A DNA stretch of 64,000 nt from Amphibacillus cookii (GTDB taxonomy: Bacteria; Bacillota; Bacilli; Bacillales; Amphibacillaceae), in the NCBI RefSeq assembly GCF_016908375.1, contig NZ_JAFBDS010000007.1, positions 62,001-126,000 on the forward strand, given 5' to 3'. Below are positions 7,913 through 15,477 of the stretch, piece by piece. Numbering within the stretch: the first letter of the stretch is position 1; each line of letters opens with the position of its first letter. The position numbers and the translations under genes were made by a program. The notes below the pieces were generated by a model. The model was not told the DNA's origin, searched no databases, and saw only the letters and a list, made by a program, of their open reading frames with translations.

Positions 7913-8446
7913 CTAGTGAATGTCAGTTTTTCTAAAAACATAACTTACTTTATCGTAATCCATTTTTTCTTCGTAAAAGCGATGAGCATCAATGCGCTGT
8001 AACCCTGATGATAATGCGACCGATTGATAGTGATTATCTTTTGCCCATTGGTGTACGAATTGAAGTAATCTTTCACCATAGCCTTTTGAACGGTGGATTT
8101 GATCAGTGATAAGATCACAAACCCAGATAAATCTTCCGTAATACAAGGTGATCATTGGTTTGAACCCAACTATAGATAAGATTTCTTTACCATTAATCAA
8201 AGCAAATAGATAATAACGATCCTTTTCTTGTGCTTCCTTGACAAGTTCGAGGTATGTCTGTTGATCCAAATGTTGACGAAGTTGTTGCATAACAGGGAAA
8301 GCACTAAGGATTTCCTGATCAGTAATGAGTGCTTTCGTTCGTATATTAGTGATAAATATCAGCTCCTCATATTTATTTTTTAGTAAGTCAACTTTCTTAT
8401 CTAAATGTTCAGGTTCAGTCAAGATAAGGGTAACCCTCATATTCAA
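7913..8446 (-). CDS. GNAT N-acetyltransferase
   Basis: A GNAT protein of up to 177 residues. The acetyltransferase core is GRFIWVCDLITDQIHRSKGYG with acetyl-CoA loop RSKGYG, followed by SVALSSGLQRIDAHRFYEEK. The first ATG (8446) has no ribosome site, because the DNA just upstream belongs to the inverted duplication (8388-8515). An in-frame TTG at 8422 has GAGGG 11 bases upstream and gives LTEPEHLDKKVD, the same segment kept in the remnant copy at 3583, so this TTG may be the real start. Substrate unknown. Confidence 0.75.
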   Translation of the reverse strand: MNMRVTLILTEPEHLDKKVDLLKNKYEELIFITNIRTKALITDQEILSAFPVMQQLRQHLDQQTYLELVKEAQEKDRYYLFALINGKEILSIVGFKPMITLYYGRFIWVCDLITDQIHRSKGYGERLLQFVHQWAKDNHYQSVALSSGLQRIDAHRFYEEKMDYDKVSYVFRKTDIH

Positions 8447-8515
8447 TATAGGCGTTGCCTTTGAATATAGATTTAAACCTTTCGTTTTAGACGCACAGGT
8501 GAGCTATGTTCCGCT
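8388..8515 (-). repeat. inverted duplication, right copy (partner 3473-3617)
   Basis: Reverse complement of 3473-3617. It covers the first codons and upstream region of the acetyltransferase gene at 7913-8446. Both copies lie beside an R1 repeat. Confidence 0.85.
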
Positions 8516-8559
8516 ACTCCCACAGAAGGCTACACATATCGCACCTGCTAAATCGTAAC

Positions 8560-8802
8560 ATCTATCTTAATGGATGTGTCGCATGCGACTTTCTCATACG
8601 CTCAGAACGCTATTTCGTTCCGAAAAGCAATGGATTCGCTTTTCGCGGGGATGGCTTCAGCTAACTTGAGTCGCAAAGAGCACGCCTCAAGTGGATCTTC
8701 AGCTCATCCTATTCCCGCAGAAGTCTCACCTATTGCTTTTCTCCACTTAGACTGGTGGTTCATACTTAATGCATAAGCCCAACCGCACGAAATAAGGCGA
8801 AG
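8560..8802 (+). repeat. R1 interspersed repeat, copy B
   Basis: Contains the full R1 core: CGCATGCGAC, GTTCCGAAAAGCAA, TTCGCTTTTCGCGGGGATGG, two TTCAGCT motifs bracketing a hairpin (ACTTGAG / CTCAAGT), CATCCTATTCCCGCAGAAGT, and CAACCGCACGAAATAA. It occupies most of the gap between the acetyltransferase and transglutaminase-like genes. Confidence 0.85.
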
Positions 8803-9021
8803 GAGATGTGACACTGCTAGCATAAGACGTTTCTTATTCTGAGACGCCATTCCGCTGTCTTTATAATCTACGTCTGTATAATTGTTAGTAATTTAAGGTT
8901 ATTGACCTTGGAAAACAGATCAAATTTTACGACGTCTTTATTCTACAGGTTTAAGTTAAGTTTGCTTAGGCGTGTTTGGCTGATCTGTTATAATCAATAC
9001 TAACATAAGGGAGTGGGTGGT

Positions 9022-9636
9022 ATGTTGAAGGATTTATTACAAAATGAACGGCTAGAACACTATCTATGCGAAAACGAGCTGATTAACTATTCAAGTCCAA
9101 TTATTCAAGCACTGGTCGAAGAACTTTTTGAAGGTGCAGATGATGAACGAGAAAAAGTGAAGCGTGCCTTTACTTTTGTAAGGGATCAAATTGCCCATTC
9201 TTGGGATATTCAAAGTAAACGTATCACCTGTTGTGCTTCTGAAGTGTTGCAGTATCAAGAAGGAATTTGTTATGCTAAATCACATTTGCTAGCCGCGTTA
9301 TTGAGAGCGACAGGTATTCCTACGGGCTTCTGTTATCAACGTTTAATGTTGTTTGATACACCGGAAAAAGGTTACTGCATTCATGCATTAAATGCTGTTT
9401 ATTTCGAAGCATTAAAGCGTTGGGTTCGGATAGATGCTAGAGGAAACAAGCCCGGAATTAATGCACAGTTTTCAACTGTTAAAGAGCAACTTGCTTTTGC
9501 TATTCAACCCGATTATGATGAAATTGATTATCCAACGATTTATGCATGGCCTAATTCCAAGACTGTTGTGGTACTAAAGAAAAATAATAATGCATTGGCA
9601 ATGTATATGAACGCATTACCTGAATATTTACAGTGA
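9022..9636 (+). CDS. transglutaminase-like (papain-fold) protein
   Basis: A 204-residue protein with the transglutaminase-core triad in order: Cys in QEGICYAKSHLLAALLR, His in GYCIHALNAVYF and Asp in RWVRIDARGNK. Bacterial members of this short, cytoplasmic type are thought to act as peptidases or amidases; activity here is not known. The start ATG 9022 has AAGGGAG 8 bases upstream; a GTG at 9013 overlaps that site and is rejected. There is no signal peptide. It stands alone. Confidence 0.82.
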   Translation: MLKDLLQNERLEHYLCENELINYSSPIIQALVEELFEGADDEREKVKRAFTFVRDQIAHSWDIQSKRITCCASEVLQYQEGICYAKSHLLAALLRATGIPTGFCYQRLMLFDTPEKGYCIHALNAVYFEALKRWVRIDARGNKPGINAQFSTVKEQLAFAIQPDYDEIDYPTIYAWPNSKTVVVLKKNNNALAMYMNALPEYLQ

Positions 9637-9784
9637 AATAGTAAGTCTTAATAGCTAATCATAGTATAGGATGTCCTTTCCAGTAGGGAATGATCTAATC
9701 AAGTTGACAGGTGAATTGAGGTTTGTTAGAGTTATGCTTATTAAAATAACACGGTGTTAGCTTTGCCACCAGGTAAAGCAAACG

Positions 9785-9838
9785 AAGCACGGAGCATGAT
9801 ACCTCTAGGCCGAAGTAGGTATCTGCTTGGTGCTTTTT
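9785..9838 (+). promoter_or_regulatory. leader hairpin / attenuator candidate upstream of MATE gene
   Basis: A long stem AAGCAC-GG-AGCA-T-GATACC pairs with GGTATC-T-GCT-TG-GTGCTT and ends in TTTTT. It begins ~55 bases into a leader with a second small stem (GCTTT / AAAGC) just upstream, and lies ~100 bases before the MATE start. This is terminator-like in front of, not behind, a gene. Matching to a known riboswitch class was not possible by eye. Confidence 0.5.
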
Positions 9839-9941
9839 ACATGCAAATTAGAAAGTGTAAAAAGCTTAACAAAGAAGTACCAACGTATTATAGAGAAGTT
9901 AACAGATTCGCTAGGATGCGAGGTGAAAGTGGGGGATTAGA

Positions 9942-11234
9942 ATGGAGGTCAGAGGCGATTTTCAGACCTTTTTTAAGTATGTCAGCATGAATGTGATTGG
10001 AATGATTGGCTTATCCGTTTATATTTTAGCGGATACGATTTTTATTGCCAATGGTGTCGGTGAATCGGGTTTAGCTGCACTCAATTTGGCCTTGCCAATC
10101 TTCACATTAATATCTGGATTTGGCTTGCTTATTGGTATTGGTGGAGCAACTTGGTACACGATTTTACGCGCTCAAAATAAACCTCAAAGTGCGGCAAGTG
10201 TGTTTAATCATGCGTTGGCTTTGGGAGCGATCTTGAGTTTACTTTGTATGCTCATTGGGTTCGTCGGTTCAGATTTTTTAGCAGGTGCACTTGGAGCTGA
10301 TGTAGAGATATTACCAATGACTAGTATTTATTTGAAAGTTATTATGCTCTTTGCACCGTTTTTTGTGTTTAATAATATGTTGGTCGCCTTTATTAGAAAT
10401 GATCAAAATCCAAAACTAGCGATGGCAGGGATGTTTGTTGGTAGTTTTGCAAATATTGTCATGGATTACCTGTTCATTATCGTGTTAGATATGGGGATGT
10501 TAGGTGCAGCTCTGGCAACAGGTGCAACGCCGTTTATTAGCCTCGCTTTGCTAGTGTTACATTTTAAATCAACAAAAAACACATTGGTATTGCAAAAAAT
10601 TAAGTGGAAACTAGCTATTTTTTGGAAGATTATCACACTTGGCATCTCTGCATTTGTAACAGAAATATCTACTGGTGTAGTAATCCTGATATTTAATATG
10701 GTTATTTTAAGGTTGGCTGGAAATACCGGCGTCGCAGCATATGGCATTATAGCCAATATCGCTTTTGTTGTTATTGCCATTTATACTGGCATGGCACAAG
10801 GGATTCAACCGATCGTTAGTCATTTGTTTGGTTCACAAAAATACAGCGAAACGAAAAAAATGTTAGCTTACGGTGTAGGATCTGCCCTGTTATTGGCGTT
10901 GATTATTTATGGTGTGGTCACGATTGGCTCGACATCTATTATTGGTGTTTTTAACCGTGATCATAGTGTAGCTTTAGCTGAAATGGCAGAAACCGGTCTA
11001 ATGATTTATTTTATTGGTTTCTTTTTTGCCGGTTTTAATATTATCTCAATCGCTTATTTAAGTGCAATTGAACGTGCTGGCCTGGCATTTAAATTATCGA
11101 TTATTCGAAGTTTTGTCTTAATCGTTCCAATTATTTTACTCTTTGCCTATCTTTTTAATATGACGGGGGTCTGGCTATCATTTATTGTGACAGAAATGAT
11201 CACAACCGCGATAATCGCTAAATCCCTTACTTAA
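9942..11234 (+). CDS. MATE-family multidrug efflux transporter
   Basis: A 430-residue, very hydrophobic protein with about twelve membrane segments and the MATE pattern: YILADTIFIANGVGESGLAA early in the protein, internal pseudo-repeat with EISTGVVILIFNMVI, GMAQGIQPIVSHLFG and FFAGFNIISIAYLSAIERAG. It resembles the MepA/NorM-like branch that exports cationic drugs by Na+ or H+ antiport. Start ATG 9942 follows GTGGGGGA. A terminator-like leader hairpin at 9785-9838 suggests control by attenuation. Confidence 0.9.
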   Translation: MEVRGDFQTFFKYVSMNVIGMIGLSVYILADTIFIANGVGESGLAALNLALPIFTLISGFGLLIGIGGATWYTILRAQNKPQSAASVFNHALALGAILSLLCMLIGFVGSDFLAGALGADVEILPMTSIYLKVIMLFAPFFVFNNMLVAFIRNDQNPKLAMAGMFVGSFANIVMDYLFIIVLDMGMLGAALATGATPFISLALLVLHFKSTKNTLVLQKIKWKLAIFWKIITLGISAFVTEISTGVVILIFNMVILRLAGNTGVAAYGIIANIAFVVIAIYTGMAQGIQPIVSHLFGSQKYSETKKMLAYGVGSALLLALIIYGVVTIGSTSIIGVFNRDHSVALAEMAETGLMIYFIGFFFAGFNIISIAYLSAIERAGLAFKLSIIRSFVLIVPIILLFAYLFNMTGVWLSFIVTEMITTAIIAKSLT

Positions 11235-11395
11235 CCTTTTTCATGCGAACGCTCGTATTTTCAAGCGATCGAAGGTGAAGATAGCGCGAACGCACGAAAA
11301 AGGAAAATACCGCATGAAAACAGATTGATTTTCAAAAAACATTGATAACAGTTAGTGAGCTATGTATGATAAAAAACGAATAAAATAACATGTAA

Positions 11396-11560
11396 CTTGT
11401 TAGGAGAGGCTCCTAAGTGAACATAGGCTATTGCCCAAAAATGTCGAGAGACGCCAATGGGTAGAACAGGCACGATCGGATTAAGGTCTGCTTAAGATAG
11501 CTGGTTTATTGCTTTAAATCTACGTCACTTAGTGCTAAAACCCAGACGAGGAGTCCGTAT
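11396..11560 (+). promoter_or_regulatory. M-box Mg2+ riboswitch
   Basis: Matches the conserved ykoK-leader sequence: CTTGTTAGGAGAGGCTCCTA, TGCCCAAAAATGTC, AGACGCCAATGGGT, AACAGGCACGAT, AAGATAGCTGG and TTAGTGCTAAAACC, in family order. It is followed by a terminator at 11621-11653 and then mgtE. In this class Mg2+ binding folds the RNA so that the terminator forms and Mg2+ importer expression falls. Confidence 0.92.
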
Positions 11561-11620
11561 ATAATAGTTCGGTAATGGCAGCTAATTGTTGCTTTTATTA
11601 GAGCTTTGTTAAATATGTTG

Positions 11621-11653
11621 AAAACGACTCTTCTTTTGGGAGTCGTTTTTTTT
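11621..11653 (+). terminator. riboswitch-controlled terminator
   Basis: AACGACTC / GAGTCGTT stem with a long T tract, between the M-box aptamer and mgtE. It is the expected expression platform. Confidence 0.9.
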
Positions 11654-11789
11654 ATTTTCTAGCGCTTAACAAGTTATATCAATTGTGAAATATAAGGAGA
11701 TGAGCCCAAATGGATGGTGGTGAATGGTATATTTCGATCTGGTTTAAGCTAATAATGCTCGGGGAAAAAATAATCATGGAGGGGTTATT

Positions 11790-13157
11790 GTGGAAAAATT
11801 TAAAAATGATGTTTGGGCTTACTTGGAAAACAGAAAGATGGACGAACTAAAGAAAATATTAAATCAAGCTGAAGACATTGAAATATTGGATTTATTAAGA
11901 ACATTCTCAGCAGATGAAAAAGTGCTTATCTATCGTTTGTTATCAAAAGAAAAGGCTTTGCTTGTCTTTGAGCAGTTAGATGTCTATTTACAGCAAGAAT
12001 TATTAGCATCATTCACTGAAGAGAAAGTAAGTGAATTAATTAATGAACTTGCGCCAGATGATCGGGTCAGATTATTAGATGAATTGCCGGCGAAGGTAAC
12101 TAAAAAGCTAGTCGCCTCATTGTCACCCGAAGAAAGAAAGGAAACCGCACTTTTGATGGGCTACGAGGAAGAAACAGCAGGCAGAATTATGACCACGGAA
12201 TATGTAAGGCTTAAAAGAAGTTATACAGCAGCCGAAGCAATAGAAAAACTACGTGTCCATGCGCAAGATAAAGAAACGATTTATACGATTTACATTACTG
12301 ATGAAAGTAGAACATTAGAAGGGGTCGTTTCTTTAAAAGAGCTTGTTATGGCTGCGCCAGAACAAAAGCTTGAAGAGATCATGCATAAAAAGATTATTAA
12401 AGTATCTACGGACACAGACCAAGAAGAGGTTGCTCGGACGCTACAAGAATTAGACTTATTAGCTTTGCCTGTAGTAGACAGCGAAAGCCGATTAGTCGGG
12501 ATAATCACCTTTGATGATGCGATGGATATTCTTGAAGAAGAAACGACCGAAGATATATTTAATAAAGCAGGTTTGGCAGATTTAAATAGTCGAGAGTCTG
12601 ATCGTAGTGAAAGATTAGTCAATGGCTCTTTGTTTCAAATATGGAAGGTCAGGTTACCTTTCTTAGTGATTACCATGATCGGTGGACTAATGGCGGGTGT
12701 AGTTATAGAAGCTTTCGAAGAAGCGCTAGAAGCGATTGCTGCTGTTGCCATTTTTATTCCGGTTATTATGGATATGGGTGGTAATGCTGGAACACAGTCA
12801 TCGACGATTTTTGCCCGTGGATTAATTTTAGGAAACATCAACACAAAGAAATTTATAAAACATCTAGGAAAAGAAACACTCGTTGGATTAAGTATGGGGG
12901 TCTTGGTTGGTATTGCAACGGGAATTATCGCATCTACTTGGCAGGGACTTCCTGAGTTAGGGATCGCGGTAGGCTTAGCCTTGGCTATCACGATGACACT
13001 GGCAACCACATTAGGCTTTTTTATTCCATTTGTTCTATTTAAGCTTGGTACTGATCAAGCTGCAGGTGCAGATCCAATTATTACAACGATTAAAGATATT
13101 TCAGGATTATTAATTTATTTTATCTTGGTCACACAATTTTTAGGTTATCTTTTATAA
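11790..13157 (+). CDS. mgtE: MgtE magnesium transporter
   Basis: A 455-residue MgtE. Residues ~1-130 form the helical N domain (FTEEKVSELINELAPDDRVR), ~135-260 the CBS pair (MTTEYVRLKRSYTAAEAIEK; LPVVDSESRLVGIITFDDA) that senses cytoplasmic Mg2+, and ~285-455 the five-helix channel with the signature FIPVIMDMGGNAGTQSSTI and the late GADPIITTIKD. Start is GTG at 11790, preceded by ATGGAGGGG. The gene sits behind an M-box riboswitch, so it is controlled both at RNA level and by channel gating. Confidence 0.95.
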   Translation: MEKFKNDVWAYLENRKMDELKKILNQAEDIEILDLLRTFSADEKVLIYRLLSKEKALLVFEQLDVYLQQELLASFTEEKVSELINELAPDDRVRLLDELPAKVTKKLVASLSPEERKETALLMGYEEETAGRIMTTEYVRLKRSYTAAEAIEKLRVHAQDKETIYTIYITDESRTLEGVVSLKELVMAAPEQKLEEIMHKKIIKVSTDTDQEEVARTLQELDLLALPVVDSESRLVGIITFDDAMDILEEETTEDIFNKAGLADLNSRESDRSERLVNGSLFQIWKVRLPFLVITMIGGLMAGVVIEAFEEALEAIAAVAIFIPVIMDMGGNAGTQSSTIFARGLILGNINTKKFIKHLGKETLVGLSMGVLVGIATGIIASTWQGLPELGIAVGLALAITMTLATTLGFFIPFVLFKLGTDQAAGADPIITTIKDISGLLIYFILVTQFLGYLL

Positions 13158-13161
13158 AGAT

Positions 13162-13300
13162 TTAATTAAATGAGAGGTGAGGCATCTAAATGGCGAAAAC
13201 CTTCAGATATGATGGTCTACTAAGGTAGCCTATGTAAAGTTTAGAAGCCTGTGTCTTTTAGTGCTAAACCTCGAACATCGGTTTAATTAATAGATCTGCT
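13162..13300 (+). ncRNA. diverged M-box-like structured RNA
   Basis: Starts only a few bases past the mgtE stop. It keeps M-box landmarks: GAGAGGTGAGGCATCTAAATGG (compare the M-box GGUGAGGCUCCUA-type block), AAGGTAGCC and TTTAGTGCTAAACC, but the central NNGCCCAAAAATGTC-type core is absent. The ends pair (AGATTTAATTAAA with TTTAATTAATAGATCT), as do GAGAGG and CCTC, giving a closed multi-arm fold. A terminator follows at 13342-13373. It could be a decayed M-box, or a variant with other specificity acting on ytaF downstream. Confidence 0.45.
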
Positions 13301-13341
13301 GATGATAGGGATGTTATCTGCACGGCTATTGATCAAATGCT

Positions 13342-13373
13342 AAGCGACTCCTTTTGGGGGTCGCTTCTTTTCC
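13342..13373 (+). terminator. intrinsic terminator after M-box-like RNA
   Basis: AAGCGACTCC / GGGGGTCGCTT stem with a four-base loop and CTTTT tail. It could terminate mgtE transcripts or serve as expression platform of the RNA upstream. Confidence 0.8.
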
Positions 13374-13396
13374 ATGTTAAGAAAGTGTTGAATTTA

Positions 13397-13709
13397 AATA
13401 ACTCAAATTTTCACCCACTGAAAATAGCCATTCAACCTTGATCGTGTTCAATAGGCTTGTGGACATTACTTCTGCATGGATGTATCGCATGCGACCTTCC
13501 CATACGTTTAGCACGTTATGTCGTTCCGAAAAGCAAGGGATTCGCTTTTCGCGGGGATGGCTTCAGCTAACTTGAGTCGCAAAGCTCACGCCTCAAGTGG
13601 ATCTTCAGCTCATCCTATTCCCGCAGAAGTCTCACCCCTTGCTTATCTCCACTTAGACGGGTGGTTCATACTGAATGCGTAAGCTCAACCGCACGAAATA
13701 AAGCGAAAG
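13397..13709 (+). repeat. R1 interspersed repeat, copy C (longest)
   Basis: The most complete R1 copy: CACTGAAAATAG start, TTCTGCATGGATGTATCGC, GTTCCGAAAAGCAAGGG, TTCGCTTTTCGCGGGGATGG, two TTCAGCT motifs with the ACTTGAG / CTCAAGT hairpin, CCCGCAGAAGTCTCACCCC, and the CAACCGCACGAAATAA end. It lies between the M-box-like RNA and ytaF. Confidence 0.88.
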
Positions 13710-13843
13710 TGCGAAGTCTAAGAAAACGAACCCATTTGAGTGAACGTGATTTTTTGATCGATTCTTTTTCGTATATAGCGCGATGACAAAGAGATGACTA
13801 TAATGATAGAAGGAAGTATTTTTATGTATGAGGAGCAGAAATA

Positions 13844-14389
13844 ATGACACTCGGACAAATGCTTTTATTAGCAGTTTCTTCAAACCTAGACGATTTGGGT
13901 GTAGGCTTTTCATTGGGGTTAAAAGAACGTCTTTGCAATCGTAGCATCACTGTCATTGCACTGATATCAGCTGTTACCATGATGGTTGGCTTACTTTTGG
14001 GAGAGCAAGCATCTGCATTTTTAACAGCAGATACAGCAGCCTATATTAGTGCGTCTGTTTTTATATTATTAGGTGTTTGGTTCGTCTGGCAAGGGATAAA
14101 ATCAAAAAACACAACATTTGACATTAAAACAGCCGTAAAAAGGGGCACAATCAAAAGAGCGATCATTTTAGGGGTTGTTTTAGGCATCGATTCGGTAACC
14201 TTAGGCGTATCTGCGGGACTTGTTCATTACCCTATATTTTTAACTAGCTTATTTGCAGGGATAACGAGTTTTTTGTTTATTTGGGCGGGGTCTAAATTTG
14301 GAAATAAAGTTTCAATAGGATTTATTAGTGAAAAGTCAGACTTCATAGCTGCGTTATTATTATTCTTTCTTGGCTTATCTCACCTTTAG
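13844..14389 (+). CDS. ytaF: YtaF/MntP-like membrane protein
   Basis: A 181-residue protein with six hydrophobic segments in two similar halves. The first half has LLLAVSSNLDDLGVGFSLGL and the second LGVVLGIDSVTLGVSAGL: acidic residues inside membrane helices followed by G-x-S/G, the pattern shared by the MntP Mn2+ exporter and the sporulation protein YtaF. GAGGAG is 8 bases before the ATG. It lies downstream of mgtE and the M-box-like RNA, so a link to divalent-cation balance is plausible but not proven. Confidence 0.75.
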   Translation: MTLGQMLLLAVSSNLDDLGVGFSLGLKERLCNRSITVIALISAVTMMVGLLLGEQASAFLTADTAAYISASVFILLGVWFVWQGIKSKNTTFDIKTAVKRGTIKRAIILGVVLGIDSVTLGVSAGLVHYPIFLTSLFAGITSFLFIWAGSKFGNKVSIGFISEKSDFIAALLLFFLGLSHL

Positions 14390-14445
14390 CATGAAGTCAA
14401 TTAAGCCCAACTAATCCGTTAATAACATTTCTCAAATGTATAGTG

Positions 14446-14597
14446 CTTATCGTGGATAACCGCCGGTAAAACCCTCGCTTCTAAATAGATTAGCAGGGCT
14501 CATCTATTTAGCTGTGAGCTAACGGGCGCTCATGTCCTCATGCACGCAACGACCCATCAGTGGGAGAAGAAAGAAAACGCCCATTAATGGGTCATTT
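14446..14597 (+). repeat. R2 interspersed repeat, copy b
   Basis: R2 landmarks in order: TTATCGTGGATAACCGCCGG, AAATAG, GAGCTAACGGGCGCTCATG, CATCAGTGGGAG and GAAAACGCCC. More diverged than the other copies. It fills most of the gap between ytaF and arsR. Confidence 0.7.
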
Positions 14598-14628
14598 TAT
14601 TAAGTTTCTGTAAATTTCTTCGGAATCT

Positions 14629-14677
14629 TTGCAACTATATAGATAATCATTTATATTATATATAGATGACAATCTAT
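14629..14677 (+). promoter_or_regulatory. arsR promoter and operator
   Basis: TTGCAA (14629-14634) and TATATT (14652-14657) are spaced 17 bases. Overlapping the start region is the palindrome ATAGAT-GACA-ATCTAT (14662-14677), with another ATAGAT-AATC at 14640. This is a fitting ArsR-family operator for autorepression of the operon. Confidence 0.65.
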
Positions 14678-14691
14678 GTAAGGGTGATGTT

Positions 14692-15027
14692 ATGAATAAT
14701 CAGTATGTGGCTTTTGCCAAACTATTTAAGACATTAGCTGATCCGAATCGATTAAAAATCATTGATATTTTATCATGTGGTGAAAAATGCGCTTGTGATA
14801 TTTTAGAGGAATTCGAGTTTACACAACCGACGTTGTCCCATCATATGAAAGTATTAATCGATAGTGGATTAGTGGATAGTCGAAAGCAGGGGTTATGGAG
14901 TTTCTATCGGTTAAATCCTGTGCAAAGTCATCAAGTTAAACAGTTTTTGACTGAGCTTATCTCAGAGACAGATACTTGTATTTGCCATGGTCAGGCGGTT
15001 TGTCCAAGTTTAGAACAGATGCGTTGA
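14692..15027 (+). CDS. arsR: ArsR arsenic-responsive repressor
   Basis: A 111-residue winged-helix repressor. LADPNRLKIIDIL, then CGEKCACDIL with C29, C33 and C35 corresponding to the As(III)/Sb(III) site in the alpha-3 helix of classical ArsR, then TQPTLSHHMKVLIDSGLV as recognition helix. A C-terminal cluster CICHGQAVC adds four-letter-rich cysteines not universal in the family. RBS GGGTGAT precedes the ATG. It heads the arsRDA operon and should release its operator when arsenite binds. Confidence 0.93.
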   Translation: MNNQYVAFAKLFKTLADPNRLKIIDILSCGEKCACDILEEFEFTQPTLSHHMKVLIDSGLVDSRKQGLWSFYRLNPVQSHQVKQFLTELISETDTCICHGQAVCPSLEQMR

Positions 15028-15082
15028 TCAGAAAAGTGAATGTGTAACGAGATGATTAATTGAAAAAGGAGCGTGTTTAATA

Positions 15083-15457
15083 ATGAGTAGAATGGTGATT
15101 TTTGAACCAGCAATGTGTTGTGATACTGGAGTTTGTGGTCCTTCTGTTGATCAAGAATTATTAAGGTTGTCAACAGTTCTTAACAATTTACGAGAAAATG
15201 GTGTGCTAGTAGAACGCTATAACTTAACGAATAACCCACAAATTTTTGTCGATAACCGGACAATTCATTCGATTCTCAATCAAGAAGGTGTGGAAGCATT
15301 ACCCGTGACGATGGTCGATGGCGAAGTGGTGAAGAAACAAGCGTATCCAAGTAATGAAGAAATTTGCCAACATTTAAATCTGTCAACTTCATACTTGCAA
15401 GCGAAATTTAATGTGATAGCTGATGATTGCGGTTGTAATGATGGCTCTTGTTGTTAA
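15083..15457 (+). CDS. arsD: ArsD arsenite metallochaperone
   Basis: A 124-residue ArsD. The conserved C12-C13-x4-C18 triad (MCCDTGVCGP) binds As(III) and hands it to ArsA; the rest has the family blocks NNPQIFVDNRTI and ALPVTMVDGEV. A C-terminal cysteine-rich tail (DDCGCNDGSCC) resembles the extra pair seen in longer ArsD proteins. AAAAAGGAG lies upstream of the ATG. It sits between arsR and arsA, the usual operon order. Confidence 0.95.
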   Translation: MSRMVIFEPAMCCDTGVCGPSVDQELLRLSTVLNNLRENGVLVERYNLTNNPQIFVDNRTIHSILNQEGVEALPVTMVDGEVVKKQAYPSNEEICQHLNLSTSYLQAKFNVIADDCGCNDGSCC

Positions 15458-15477
15458 AAGATTGGAGGATCGATAAC

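Noticed and set aside
9754-9990. 78-codon open frame before the MATE gene
   Set aside because: It covers the leader hairpin, overlaps the MATE start, and has neither ribosome site nor recognisable protein features.
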